Source: Mariniphaga sp. (lineage in GTDB: Bacteria > Bacteroidota > Bacteroidia > Bacteroidales > Prolixibacteraceae). From it: DNA of 33,500 nt. The stretch's first letter is position 1. The number at the start of each line of letters is the position of its first letter. Both the position numbers and the translations under genes were made by a program. The DNA is taken from positions 1-33,500 of the forward strand of contig JAAFHB010000029.1 in assembly GCA_010906965.1 (NCBI GenBank), written 5' to 3'. The notes below the pieces were generated by a model. The model was not told the origin of the DNA. It was given only the letters and a program-made list of their open reading frames with translations, and made no database searches. Of the stretch, positions 25,206 to 33,424 are shown piece after piece.

Positions 25206-26381
25206 TCACAAGAGTTTTTTCAGTGTTTCAGCATCAGGTAAAATATTACGATATTGTTCAGGTAGTTCCGAAGCTATTTTATAGGTAGAAACACCCATCG
25301 GTTTACTTATATCGCGAAAAGTATATTCGACAATGCTTTGTTTTTGCGATTTACAAAGGATAATGCCGATTGAACGGTTTTCGTGCGGTAATCGCACCAA
25401 ATCGTCGAGTGCAGAAAGGTAGAAATTCATTTTCCCAAGGTATTCAGGTTTAAATGAACCCCGTTTCAGCTCAATTGCTACCAAGCATTGTAACTGACGG
25501 TTGAAGAAAAGCAGGTCGATGAAATATTCCTGTTCTTCGATTATTAGGCGGTGTTGATTTCCGACAAACGAAAAATCTTTTCCGAGCGACATGATAAAGT
25601 TTTTGATATTGGTAACAATTTCATTTTCCAATACCCGTTCATCCCAATCATCGTCCGGGGATTCGATATTGATATAATCCAACAGATATTCGTCTTTAAA
25701 CGATAGCAATGCTTTACGGCCAAGATCGGCATCTGATATAGTTGTTTGAAAGTTGTTGGGAAGTTTTCCCCTACCAGAGAAAAGACTACTTTTCAGATTG
25801 TATTTGAGCTTACTGACACTCCAGAATTCACTTGAGCAGCCCTCGATATAAAATAGGCGTTCTTCCAATGTTTTTGTCTTTACCAGTATTTCATAATGGT
25901 GGGTAAACCCTATTGATAAAAAGTGTTCAAAATCAATGATTTGTATGTCGTCCGTTGTCAACGGACGATTTGTGGATAAAGCATCTGCAAAAGTTTCGTC
26001 CGTTACCGACGGACGATTTACCAATAAAATATCTGTTTGGATTTCGTCCGGCAGTATTGGACGAATCTTATTTTTCTGATTACCGACCTTTTGAAAATAG
26101 TGTTTCCATTCTTCATAAAAGAGCCTCATCCGTTTGATATTTACAGGTGAAAAACCACGTAACCCGGCAAGTTCCTGCTGCAAACTTGCAGAAATAGTTT
26201 CAATGGCATTTGTTCCCCAAAAATGGTTACGGCTGTTTTCTGAAATAAATTTCCCGATACCAAAATAAAGCGAAAGCATTTCCCGATTGGCCAATGTAGC
26301 CGCGCGGTAGCGGCTTTGCAAAATGGCACTCTTGATTGCATGAATGGCCTGTCTATAATTTACCAATGATTGTTGTTCCAT
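25206..26381 (-). CDS. DUF1016/YhcG-family PDDEXK nuclease
   Basis: A 391-residue protein with the DUF1016 N-terminal helical domain (VNYRQAIHAIKSAILQSRYR, GIGKFISENS, LRGFSPVNIKRMRLFYEEW) and a C-terminal PD-(D/E)xK nuclease: D289 in EYFIDLLFFN and E304-L-K306 in VAIELKRGSF, followed by GKMNFYLSALDD. The family is thought to process DNA and is often found beside restriction and other defence genes. Between the domains, residues 107-154 are three 16-residue repeats beginning RP (RPILPDE, RPSVTDE, RPLTTDD) encoded by 48-bp DNA repeats with hairpins. The gene is 23 bp downstream of an AbiEi-like gene on the same strand, which implies an operon. The frame and catalytic residues are intact. Confidence 0.88.
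   Translation of the reverse strand: MEQQSLVNYRQAIHAIKSAILQSRYRAATLANREMLSLYFGIGKFISENSRNHFWGTNAIETISASLQQELAGLRGFSPVNIKRMRLFYEEWKHYFQKVGNQKNKIRPILPDEIQTDILLVNRPSVTDETFADALSTNRPLTTDDIQIIDFEHFLSIGFTHHYEILVKTKTLEERLFYIEGCSSEFWSVSKLKYNLKSSLFSGRGKLPNNFQTTISDADLGRKALLSFKDEYLLDYINIESPDDDWDERVLENEIVTNIKNFIMSLGKDFSFVGNQHRLIIEEQEYFIDLLFFNRQLQCLVAIELKRGSFKPEYLGKMNFYLSALDDLVRLPHENRSIGIILCKSQKQSIVEYTFRDISKPMGVSTYKIASELPEQYRNILPDAETLKKLL
25949..26092. repeat. three 48-bp in-frame repeats, each with a hairpin, inside the DUF1016 gene
   Basis: Units start at exactly 25949, 25997 and 26045. Each opens with an inverted repeat: CGTCCGTTG-t-CAACGGACG, CGTCCGT-taccg-ACGGACG, and CGTCC...GGACG. The rest of each unit is AT-rich and diverged. 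The period of 48 keeps the reading frame, giving three RPxxxD[ED] segments of 16 residues at 107-154. The third unit has a weakened stem. Confidence 0.85.
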
Positions 26382-26404
26382 AGATTATCGTCTTTGTCTG
26401 AAAA

Positions 26405-27127
26405 TTACACTTTGTTGACATCAAGCAATTGTTCTACTTTCTGCTTTCTTCCCCGTCGGGTAGCATAGCGTAATAGTTTGTTTTTATTAATACTGTGACT
26501 TTCAAAAATTGTTGAATAAACATAGTTTATTTCTGTTCCCTGCAAAAAAGAAAATTCTACATCTCCAATAATATCTACCAGAATCTTTTCAATAGTGGGT
26601 GTGTTTATTCCTTCAACCAGTTGTAATGGGGATTCTGATATTAACGGGCGAATAATAATAGCCTGGTTGGTATTAATATATCTTTCAAAATCGGTTAATG
26701 ACGGCATGAGATAGACCCTTGGGGTGCTATTAGAATTTAAAAGATTAAAAACAGATTCGGCAACCTCACGTTCTACATCAACAAGCACAAAACTCAAGCT
26801 GGGAATGTGGTGCATGTATGACATAAGAGCTGAACCCGGCCAAATGCAGTAATCAGCAAAAGGAAACTGTGTTTTTATTTGCTGATTAATATTTTTGATT
26901 TCTTCGGAACAAACAATCGAAAAATCTTTCTTTGCATTATCCGGCAATGTATAAATACCATGCTCAAGCCTAATTAGTAATCCGGATTTTAAAAGACGGT
27001 TTAATTGCTCGGAAAGTGAGCTCGGATATCCAATCTGATTCTGAATCTTCAGATTAGTAATCAAATCTTTTCGAGAAAACACTTTATGAGTGAAGGCAAA
27101 GTTTAAAATATCATTAGTTGTAACCAT
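26405..27127 (-). CDS. AbiEi-like antitoxin/regulator (DUF6577-type)
   Basis: A 240-residue protein. The N-terminal winged-helix region (about 1-60) reads ILNFAFTHKVFSRKDLITNL, then LSEQLNRLLKSGLLIRLEHG and IYTL, the standard AbiEi layout. The C-terminal part has YCIWPGSALMSYMHHIPSLS, IIIRPLISESPLQLVEGINT, PTIEKILVDIIGD and a final ATRRGRK. AbiEi-type proteins are autoregulating antitoxins normally paired with an AbiEii nucleotidyltransferase. No such enzyme is encoded here; the next gene is a DUF1016 nuclease. A 23-bp perfect inverted repeat 22 bp upstream of the ATG is the likely operator. Family placement is good; the antitoxin role is inferred. Confidence 0.75.
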   Translation of the reverse strand: MVTTNDILNFAFTHKVFSRKDLITNLKIQNQIGYPSSLSEQLNRLLKSGLLIRLEHGIYTLPDNAKKDFSIVCSEEIKNINQQIKTQFPFADYCIWPGSALMSYMHHIPSLSFVLVDVEREVAESVFNLLNSNSTPRVYLMPSLTDFERYINTNQAIIIRPLISESPLQLVEGINTPTIEKILVDIIGDVEFSFLQGTEINYVYSTIFESHSINKNKLLRYATRRGRKQKVEQLLDVNKV

Positions 27128-27145
27128 GTGAAATTAATCTACGAA

Positions 27146-27201
27146 CAAATATATCACAATTTTGGCAATAATGTCTATTTATTGCCAAAATTGTGATATA
27201 T
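27146..27201 (-). promoter_or_regulatory. 23-bp perfect inverted repeat operator with overlapping promoter word
   Basis: The arms at 27149-27171 and 27179-27201 are perfect reverse complements (core ATCACAATTTTGGCAATAA) separated by 7 bases. On the minus strand the proximal end contains TATATTTG (27153-27146), matching the Bacteroidetes -7 consensus TAnnTTTG, 18 bases before the ATG of the AbiEi-like gene. Binding of a dimer would block the promoter, as expected for autoregulation. Confidence 0.7.
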
Positions 27202-27557
27202 AATACAATTGCAATTCGGCTATATGTCAGCTAAGCAGGAATGAATACAAGATATTTAATCATTTCGGGCTTAAACGCGCGAATAAAATAACCGACACTT
27301 GTCAAGAATACGGTTGCTGACGAAATCGACTTCCAACACACTCCGGTCATTTGAAAATACATTTTTATCAGGATAAAACAGTAAATAAGCAACACTTTTA
27401 TCAGGATAAAACCAGAATTACTTTCCTGATTAATCAATTGACGATTGCTGACACAAGCGTCCATTTCACTGCCAAAAGCTGCCACACCGCCGCAGTCCGC
27501 CGAATGCACCGGATCATCTTCTACTTTCGCATCCCAAACAATTAAGACTGAAATATT
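27202..27557 (+). promoter_or_regulatory. intergenic region before mobC with two operator-like repeats
   Basis: About 355 bases without a supported gene. TTTTATCAGGATAAAAC occurs twice, at 27363-27379 and 27396-27412, starting 33 bp apart (about three helical turns). Each is itself nearly symmetric (TTTTATC-AG-GATAAAA). They may be operators or iterons controlling mobC. An open frame on the opposite strand (27231-27563) has no protein character. Confidence 0.5.
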
Positions 27558-29575
27558 ATGCAACAGGAAGACGATTTGAGGGGCCTGGCAAAGGTTATGG
27601 AGTTTATGCGGGCAATCAGCATTTTACTGGTGATTGTTAACATTTACTGGTTTTGCTACCAGTCAGTTCAGTATTGGGGTATCAATACCAGAATAGTCGA
27701 TAAAATTCTCCTGAATTTCAATCGGACTACAGGACTGTTTACGTCCATTCTATGGACAAAACTATTTTCATTAATATTTCTTGCACTTTCATGCCTGGGC
27801 ACAAAAGGTATCAAAGAAGAAAAGATTACATGGAACAAAATTTATGTATTTCTGATTGTTGGGGCTATTCTCTTTTTTATGAATAGGTGGCTGCTCGATT
27901 TGCCTTTACCGAATGCGACTTGTACCGCTTTGTATATCCTGACAATGAGTGTAGGCTACCTTTGCCTGCTGACTGCCGGTATATGGATGTCTCGACTGCT
28001 GAAGAACAACCTGATGGAGGATGTATTCAATACGGAAAACGAATACTGGTTATGCAGGAAACGCGTTTCCTGCATAACCAGTATTCCGTCAACCTGCCTA
28101 CACGCTTTTATTACAAAAAGAAATGGAACAACGGTTGGATAAACATTGTGAATCCTTTTCGTGCAACCATTGTACTGGGAACGCCCGGTTCCGGCAAGAG
28201 CTACGCTGTGGTAAACCAGTTCATCAAACAACAGATTGAAAAAGGGTTTTCCCAATACATCTATGACTTCAAATTTCCGGATTTATCAACTATCGCTTAC
28301 AACCACTTGCTGAACCATCGCAAAGGTTACAAAAAGATGCCGAAATTCTATGTTATCAACTTCGACGATCCTTCGCGTTCACACCGGTGCAACCCCATTA
28401 ACCCGTCGTTTATGAGCGATATATCGGATGCTTACGAAAGTGCATACACCATTATGCTCAACCTGAACAAAACATGGGTGCAGAAACAGGGTGACTTTTT
28501 TGTTGAATCCCCGATTATCCTGTTTGCAGCCATTATCTGGTTCCTGCGCATTTACAAGGACGGACAGTATTGTACTTTTCCGCACGCTGTTGAATTTTTG
28601 AATAAGCGTTATGAAGAAATTTTCCCGATCCTGACTTCGTATCCCGAACTTGAAAACTACCTGTCTCCTTTTATGGACGCCTGGTTGGGTGGCGCGCAAG
28701 ACCAGTTGCAAGGGCAGATAGCAAGTGCCAAAATACCCTTATCCCGGATGATAAGTCCGCAACTTTACTGGGTAATGAGCGGTGATGAGTTTACCCTTGA
28801 CATTAATAATCCCGACGACCCAAAAGTGCTGGTAGTGGGCAATAATCCCGACCGGCAGAATATCTACGGGGCTGCTCTGGGCCTGTACAATTCCAGAATT
28901 GTAAAGCTGATCAATAAAAAGGGACAGTTAAAGAGTAGCATCATCATCGACGAGTTACCAACCATTTATTTTAAAGGATTGGATAACCTGATCGCCACCG
29001 CCCGAAGCAACAAAATCGCAGTGTTACTGGGCTTTCAGGATTTTTCGCAGCTTAAACGTGACTATGGTGATAAAGAGGCTGCCGTGGTAATGAATACCGT
29101 TGGAAATATTTTCAGTGGGCAAGTAGTGGGGGAAACGGCTAAAACACTATCGGAACGTTTCGGAAAAGTACTACAAAAACGCCAGTCGATGACCATCAAC
29201 CAAAGGGAAAAATCAACGTCCATAAGCACACAAATGGATTCGTTGATTCCGCCCAGCAAAATATCGAACCTGACACAAGGCATGTTCGTGGGTGCAGTGG
29301 CCGACAACTTTGATGAACGTATCGAACAGAAGATATTCCATGCCGAAATAGTTGTCGATAATGCAAAGGTAGAGGCCGAAACTAAATACTACAAAAAGAT
29401 TCCGGTAATTACCAGCTTTATTGATGCTGCAGGTAATGACCGTATGAAAGAAATGATACAGGAGAATTATAACCGGATAAAAGCCGAAACCAGGCAAATT
29501 GTTGGAAACGAACTGGAGCGGATAAAGAGTAACCCTGCATTAGTACACCTGTTACAGCAACAGGGTAAATCTTAA
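27558..29575 (+). pseudogene. mobC: coupling protein MobC (VirD4-type), frameshifted
   Basis: MobC is the inner-membrane ATPase that hands the relaxosome to the channel. The N-terminal part (27558 to about 28043) has four membrane helices (AISILLVIVNIYWFCYQSVQ, LFSLIFLALSCLGTKGIKEE, IYVFLIVGAILFFMNRWLL, LYILTMSVGYLCLLTAGIWM) and ends LLKNNLMEDVFNTENE. The rest, in another frame from about 28052, has ETRFLHNQYSVNLPTRFYYK, Walker A LGTPGSGKSYAV, the block SHRCNPINPSF and IIIDELPTIYFKGLDNLIAT. The break is at a 46-bp perfect palindrome (28041-28086). An in-frame ATG at 28052 could start a soluble ATPase fragment, but without ribosome site. A split, non-functional gene is most likely; a sequence error is the alternative. 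Confidence 0.88.
28041..28086. repeat. 46-bp perfect palindrome inside mobC
   Basis: Starting GAATACTGGTTATGCAGGAA and continuing to its exact reverse complement with no central spacer (centre between 28063 and 28064, ACG|CGT). The right arm encodes the expected MobC residues (RFLHNQYS). The left arm replaces the expected linker codons and puts the two halves of mobC in different frames. Confidence 0.95.
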
Positions 29576-29581
29576 TTTTCC

Positions 29582-29605
29582 AAACCGGCCGATTCCGACG
29601 GTTTT
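29582..29605. terminator. possible terminator between convergent mobC and rteC
   Basis: AAACCG (29582-29587) pairs with CGGTTT (29599-29604), flanked by T-rich sequence on the + side and A-rich on the other. It is only a 6-bp stem, but it lies exactly between two convergent stop codons. Confidence 0.35.
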
Positions 29606-29609
29606 GCCT

Positions 29610-30234
29610 TTAATTTTTCCGCTCCTGCTTAATTTCTTTGTTATCGTCTCTATCCATCTTGTTTTCAAACGAGCGTTTCAGCTCGTCGAGAAACAGGGTC
29701 CGGCTGTTGGCACGGGTACGCATTACTCCGTAGGTAGAGAAGAAATTGCCCGGTTTCATACCAAACAGGTTGAAAAGGAAATTTACCAAAGCAGTAATGG
29801 ATACCTCTCCATTATTGATGGCCCGGCGTTCGTGCAGTGCCATTGTTATTTCCACAAGGTCGGTTACATCTGCTGTCCATTGCAGTTTAAAGTCAGATTT
29901 CATTTTTTCAGGTTTATCGGGCTTATATCCGGAATCATGGGCATTTAACCATCCGATGGCACTTTCAATAACCAATATGGCTTTGGACAAATATTGTACG
30001 GCATGTACATTTTTTTTTCGTCACGTTTGCCTTATACTCTTCCCTTAATGCTAATAGTTCAACATGAGTATAATTAAGGGTGAAAAAGGCAGGGATGCCT
30101 CTCGTTGTTTTGGTACAGACTAGTATCAACTGTGACATGAACTCTTTATATGTCAGCGATAATACCTCTATTGTTGACGTATCATTTTGCTGTAAGAGCA
30201 TACAGAAAAAAGGCGTCCTGGTTAATGATTCCAT
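29610..30234 (-). pseudogene. rteC: RteC-like regulator of excision/transfer, frameshifted
   Basis: Two overlapping minus-strand frames make one protein of about 207 residues. The first (30234 to about 30018) reads MESLTRTPFFCMLLQQ, TIEVLSLTYKEFMSQLILVC, YTHVELLALREEYKANVTKK. The second continues NVHAVQYLSKAILVIESAIG, WTADVTDLVEITMALHERRA and SRTLFLDELKRSFENKMDRD. The last part matches the RteC C-terminal domain (W..S..DL.EL.YALH.......FLDELK). The shift falls in a run of nine A (plus-strand T run 30010-30018); eight would restore frame. RteC controls excision in CTnDOT. The N-terminus is shorter than CTnDOT RteC. Natural slippage, inactivation or sequencing error cannot be separated here. 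Confidence 0.65.
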
Positions 30235-30321
30235 TAGTGCTTTTTTTAAATATTATTATTTCTACTTTACCAAATTAAGTTTTCTTATCATTAGTGACCG
30301 AAAAAACTTTAGGATAGCAGG

Positions 30322-30351
30322 TTGGTCGAACGAATCCACCCTGCATCTTTG
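30322..30351 (+). promoter_or_regulatory. Bacteroidetes-type promoter of the IS4-like fragment
   Basis: TTG at 30322-30324 and CATCTTTG at 30344-30351 are separated by 19 bases, fitting the Bacteroidetes -33 TTG / -7 TAnnTTTG layout. The ATG of the transposase fragment follows 27 bases later. Confidence 0.5.
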
Positions 30352-30377
30352 CTAAGTAAACTAGCAATATATCCAGC

Positions 30378-30527
30378 ATGAACGAAAGTACAAATAAAAA
30401 TTTAGTCGGTCAGCCGATCCTGACGCAATTTCTGGCTCTAGTGTCTAAAATAATGTTCAACCGATTGGTCAGGGAGCATAAGGTTGACAGATACAAGAAG
30501 TTTGGTAGTTGGATTACAGCTAAATAG
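30378..30527 (+). pseudogene. IS4-type (DUF4372) transposase N-terminal fragment
   Basis: A 49-codon frame: MNESTNKNLVGQPILTQFLA, LVSKIMFNRLVREHKVDRYK, KFGSWITAK, stop. This matches the opening of Bacteroidetes transposases that begin with a DUF4372 domain (GQ.I..Q.L...........H..DRY.K.F..W), whose full length is near 400 residues. The catalytic domain is missing. From 30528 to 30745 the sequence is AT-rich and I see no further transposase or gene. This is a different transposase group from the relic at 1172-1836. Confidence 0.6.
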
Positions 30528-30745
30528 TTTTGCAAATATCAGGGCGAAAATTCAAAAACTTAAATATTCTTACGGTTTATAAAAGAGACCCTATATTCGA
30601 CTTAAAAATCTATTTATTAGAGCCAGAAACACTCATACTTATGCCATAAACTGTCAATACTTAGTAATTCAAAATTTTTACTTTCATTATCCATATTTTC
30701 AGCCCTGCATTGATAGTGATGCAACGATTTAAAAACATTCGAGAT

Positions 30746-32194
30746 ATGGATGAAAAATTAAAAGACAGCCAAAAACAAGTGCTGCTTATGACCGATGCCG
30801 CTAACCCGCAGGCATTAAAAGCCGTTACCGGGCAGGACACAAACGGCAACCCCCGAACAATCAATCCAGCCGGAGCTAACATTGCTGACTTTCTTACAGT
30901 CGACAAAAACGGCAATGCGCTCGAAAACTTTTTCAAAAAGTTTCTTGAACAGACAAAAATCCCAGCGCATACTGGATTCTTTCTTATGACACAAAACGTC
31001 CTCGAAAAAATCATCGGGATGCAACCAATTAACACGAAAACACTGGAGCCTTACCGTATTGATCCGCAAAAGTTTCTTGATCCGCGCCAAAAGCAAATGA
31101 AGGAACAGAAAACGGATGGGGCAGCGCTAGCGCAGAGAAAAGATTTTCAGCCCATTGACGAAAACAAAATCAACTGGCAACAGGTTGCAAATATGGGTGT
31201 CAACCGGCAGGCGCTCGAAGATGCCGGGCAACTTAAAGCCATGCTCTACGGTCACAAGTCACCGGCACTAAATCCCCTTACTTTTACCCTTGAAGGGATC
31301 ACCTTCGATATGCAGGCTCGGCTGTCACTTAAAGAAATGCCCGACGGGACTTACAACATCCAGCCCCACAGCTACCTCAGAGCTCCTGACATGGACAGAC
31401 CTTTTCTTGGGGCCATGCTTTCGGCTAATGATAAGGGAAACCTGTTGGCTTCCGGCAATGCAGGACGGGTGATTGAGCTTGAACCGACACCGGGTCAAAA
31501 GATCCCGGCGCTCGTTTCTCTGGATAAGATCACCAACCGCCTCGAAGCCGTGCCGGTTGATAAACTCAATATTCCGCAATCATTGAAAGGGGTGGAGTTT
31601 ACACCGGAGCAGGTAAAAGATCTTCGAGAAGGCAAGGTAATACTGGTTGAAGGCATGACCACAAAAAAGAGCCAGGAAACAGATAACCCTAAAAAGTTTG
31701 ATGCTTATATCCAGTTTAACGCCTCCAAAGGCAGTTTTGATTTTAGTTATGGAGGATTGGAGCGAAAGAACAACCAACAAGACAATCAGCAGCAACAGCA
31801 GGGGCAGGCAAATGAATCCAGCAATATCCGTATTCCGCAAAAACTGTTGGGGGTGGAACTCACACCGAAGCAGCAGGAAGACCTGCGAGGAGATAAGACC
31901 ATCTATGTCAAAGGAATGGTGAAAGATGGACAGGACCAACCGTTCAATGCCTACGTGAAGATAAATCACGGGGAAGGCAAACTTGACTTCTATAAGTTCA
32001 ATCCTGACAAGGCTAAAAAGCAGGGCGCTGAAACCACTCCTGCCAACGAAAGCAAAACACAGGTATCTGTCAATTCCGAAGGCAAGACCAACGAAGCAAC
32101 CAAAAAGGTAAATGAACCGCTGAAACAGGGTCAAAGCCAACCTACAGGGAACCAGCACAAGCAAATGAATAAAGGTAAAGACATGAGAATGTAG
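30746..32194 (+). CDS. DUF3945-type conjugative-element protein, 482 aa
   Basis: I place the start at 30746 (MDEKLKDSQKQVLLM); an ATG at 30710 is in frame but gives an unusual leader. The N-terminal block (ALKAVTGQDTNGNPRTINPA, FLTVDKNGNALENFFKKFLE) is the domain seen in Bacteroidetes transfer-element proteins of the DUF4099/DUF3945 group. A central domain follows (KINWQQVANMGVNRQALEDA, LNPLTFTLEGITFDMQARLS). Then come two copies of a DUF3945-like unit: IPQSLKGVEFTPEQVKDLRE ... FDAYIQFNASKG and IPQKLLGVELTPKQQEDLRG ... FNAYVKINHGEG, joined by a Gln-rich linker. The tail is Lys/Gln/Asn-rich. Such genes lie beside topoisomerase and transfer genes in Bacteroides elements; function is unknown. 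The frame is intact. Confidence 0.8.
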   Translation: MDEKLKDSQKQVLLMTDAANPQALKAVTGQDTNGNPRTINPAGANIADFLTVDKNGNALENFFKKFLEQTKIPAHTGFFLMTQNVLEKIIGMQPINTKTLEPYRIDPQKFLDPRQKQMKEQKTDGAALAQRKDFQPIDENKINWQQVANMGVNRQALEDAGQLKAMLYGHKSPALNPLTFTLEGITFDMQARLSLKEMPDGTYNIQPHSYLRAPDMDRPFLGAMLSANDKGNLLASGNAGRVIELEPTPGQKIPALVSLDKITNRLEAVPVDKLNIPQSLKGVEFTPEQVKDLREGKVILVEGMTTKKSQETDNPKKFDAYIQFNASKGSFDFSYGGLERKNNQQDNQQQQQGQANESSNIRIPQKLLGVELTPKQQEDLRGDKTIYVKGMVKDGQDQPFNAYVKINHGEGKLDFYKFNPDKAKKQGAETTPANESKTQVSVNSEGKTNEATKKVNEPLKQGQSQPTGNQHKQMNKGKDMRM

Positions 32195-32367
32195 CTCTTA
32201 TTCACTTTTGAAAAGGGGATAAAACCAGCTTTACTTTTTTCGTTGAAAAGCGGGAAAATAGTGTCCAACGGTTCCCCAATAAATAAATATTTTATATTAG
32301 CCATTGAAAGTTCTTCTTACAGAAAATTGTGCATACACAATTGGATGATAATGAATTTTTGGTGGCG

Positions 32368-32400
32368 GCGCCTGGGTGAGAATACCTGGGCGCTATTTTT
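32368..32400 (+). terminator. GC-rich hairpin with T-tract upstream of the DUF1896 remnant
   Basis: GCGCCTGGGT (32368-32377) pairs with ACCTGGGCGC (32384-32393) using two G-T wobbles, followed by TATTTTTT. It can end transcription from the DUF3945 gene about 175 bp upstream, or act as a leader structure for the next gene 26 bases later. The rest of 32195-32425 shows nothing else. Confidence 0.5.
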
Positions 32401-32425
32401 TCTTAACCGCTATAAATTCATTGTT

Positions 32426-32775
32426 ATGTCCCAGAAACTTTTCTGCTTCAGATTCTCCCTTTTATCTTACCTGAAGGACAGCCACCCTAATTTGGCTGCC
32501 GATGCCGCTTTTATCGCTGCCCGTGGCGATGCTGCCGCCGAAGTTTACAGCTCAGTCGTTAAAAACGGGCAAACCCATGATCAGGTAGGAGAATCAGCTA
32601 ATGAAGCCCTGTACGCAGGCCTGTTGTTTTCCCCTTACCGGATCGTTGTCCCGAAGCCTTTGGAACGTGTTTGAGAAAGAAGTCGCCCCCGTGCTGGCCG
32701 AAGGAGTGGCAATGGTACTGATGCCAAAACTGAATGAGGTGTTTAGCAAGTAAGACTTGTCAGACACTTTCGCGT
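32426..32775 (+). pseudogene. DUF1896 family protein, frameshifted and truncated
   Basis: The start MSQKLFCFRFSLLSYLKDSH and the following NLAADAAFIAARGDAAAEVY, ESANEALYAGLLFSPYRI are the DUF1896 pattern found in Bacteroides conjugative elements. At about 32647 one extra base shifts the frame. The expected continuation SRSLWNVFEKEVAPVLAEGV, AMVLMPKLNEVFSK is read in the next frame, then TAA (32751-32753) replaces a codon before DLSDTFA. The C-terminal third of the family is missing, because the sequence then becomes the tail of an hsdR gene. Function of DUF1896 is unknown. Confidence 0.75.
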
Positions 32776-33424
32776 CGGAACAGGTCTTTAAAACCTTATA
32801 AGAAAGACACTTTTGTTTTAGACTTCTACAATGCGGCAGCAGATATAAAAATTGCATTTGATCCCTATTACACATCAACGATATTAAGCGAAGAAACTAA
32901 TCCTAATAAACTCAATGACCTGGTAGATGCGTTGGAGAAATTCGAAGTTTATAATGATGAAGTGGTATGTGACTTTTTCGAAAAATATTCCGGCAATATC
33001 GCCCGTACGATTCTGGATCCAATCATTGATTCAGCCGCCCATATTTTTAGATATGAATTGAACCTTGAGAAACAAATTGACTTTAAAATAAAAAGTAAAA
33101 TCTTTTTTACGAACCTATAGTTACCTGGCTAAATTGCTCGATTTTAATAATCTTTACTGGGAACAATTAGAGGTGGTACCTGAAATATCTTTTGCCAAAA
33201 CTGCCAAGTCCCGAAGGAGAGGATCTTGAAGCAGGGATTATCGATGCGATTAATATGGACAGTTACCGGCCTGCCAAACAATAAACAGAAAAAATCAGTT
33301 TAGTCGCTGAACCCGGATATGTTAATCCAATTCCCGTTGGTGTTTCGGTGGATTACCGGAATATGATACCTTGGAGCATATTCTCAGCAATTTTAATCAT
33401 CGTTTCGGCAGCGATTCGGCTTAA
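32758..33424 (+). pseudogene. second hsdR (type I restriction subunit R) C-terminal remnant
   Basis: The reading begins CQTLSRRNRSLKPYKKDTFV (compare helicase motif VI QTLSRLNR in HsdR) and continues LDFYN, FDPYYTSTILSEETNPNKLN, FEKYSGNIARTILDPIID, LEKQIDFKIKSK. It is then broken by a shift at the T6 run 33103-33108 (RTYSYLAKLLDFNNLYWEQL), another at about 33175 (YLKYLLPKLPSPEGEDLEAG), a TAA at 33282-33284 and a third shift near 33345 (LPEYDTLEHILSNFNHRFGS) before the natural-looking end at 33422-33424. It belongs to a different HsdR group from the intact gene at 7757-10882. Methylase and specificity genes are not visible. Confidence 0.8.

Noticed and set aside
25949-26092. Possible CRISPR array (three regularly spaced hairpin repeats)
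   Set aside because: There are only three units, no spacers of independent sequence, the period keeps a coding frame, and no cas genes are present.
27231-27563. 110-codon minus-strand frame between the AbiEi-like gene and mobC
   Set aside because: No homology is recognised, it covers the duplicated 17-mers, and its first codons overlap the mobC start.
31580-32164. 194-codon minus-strand frame
   Set aside because: It is the antisense shadow of the DUF3945 gene; its hydrophobic look comes from complementing Lys/Gln/Glu codons.
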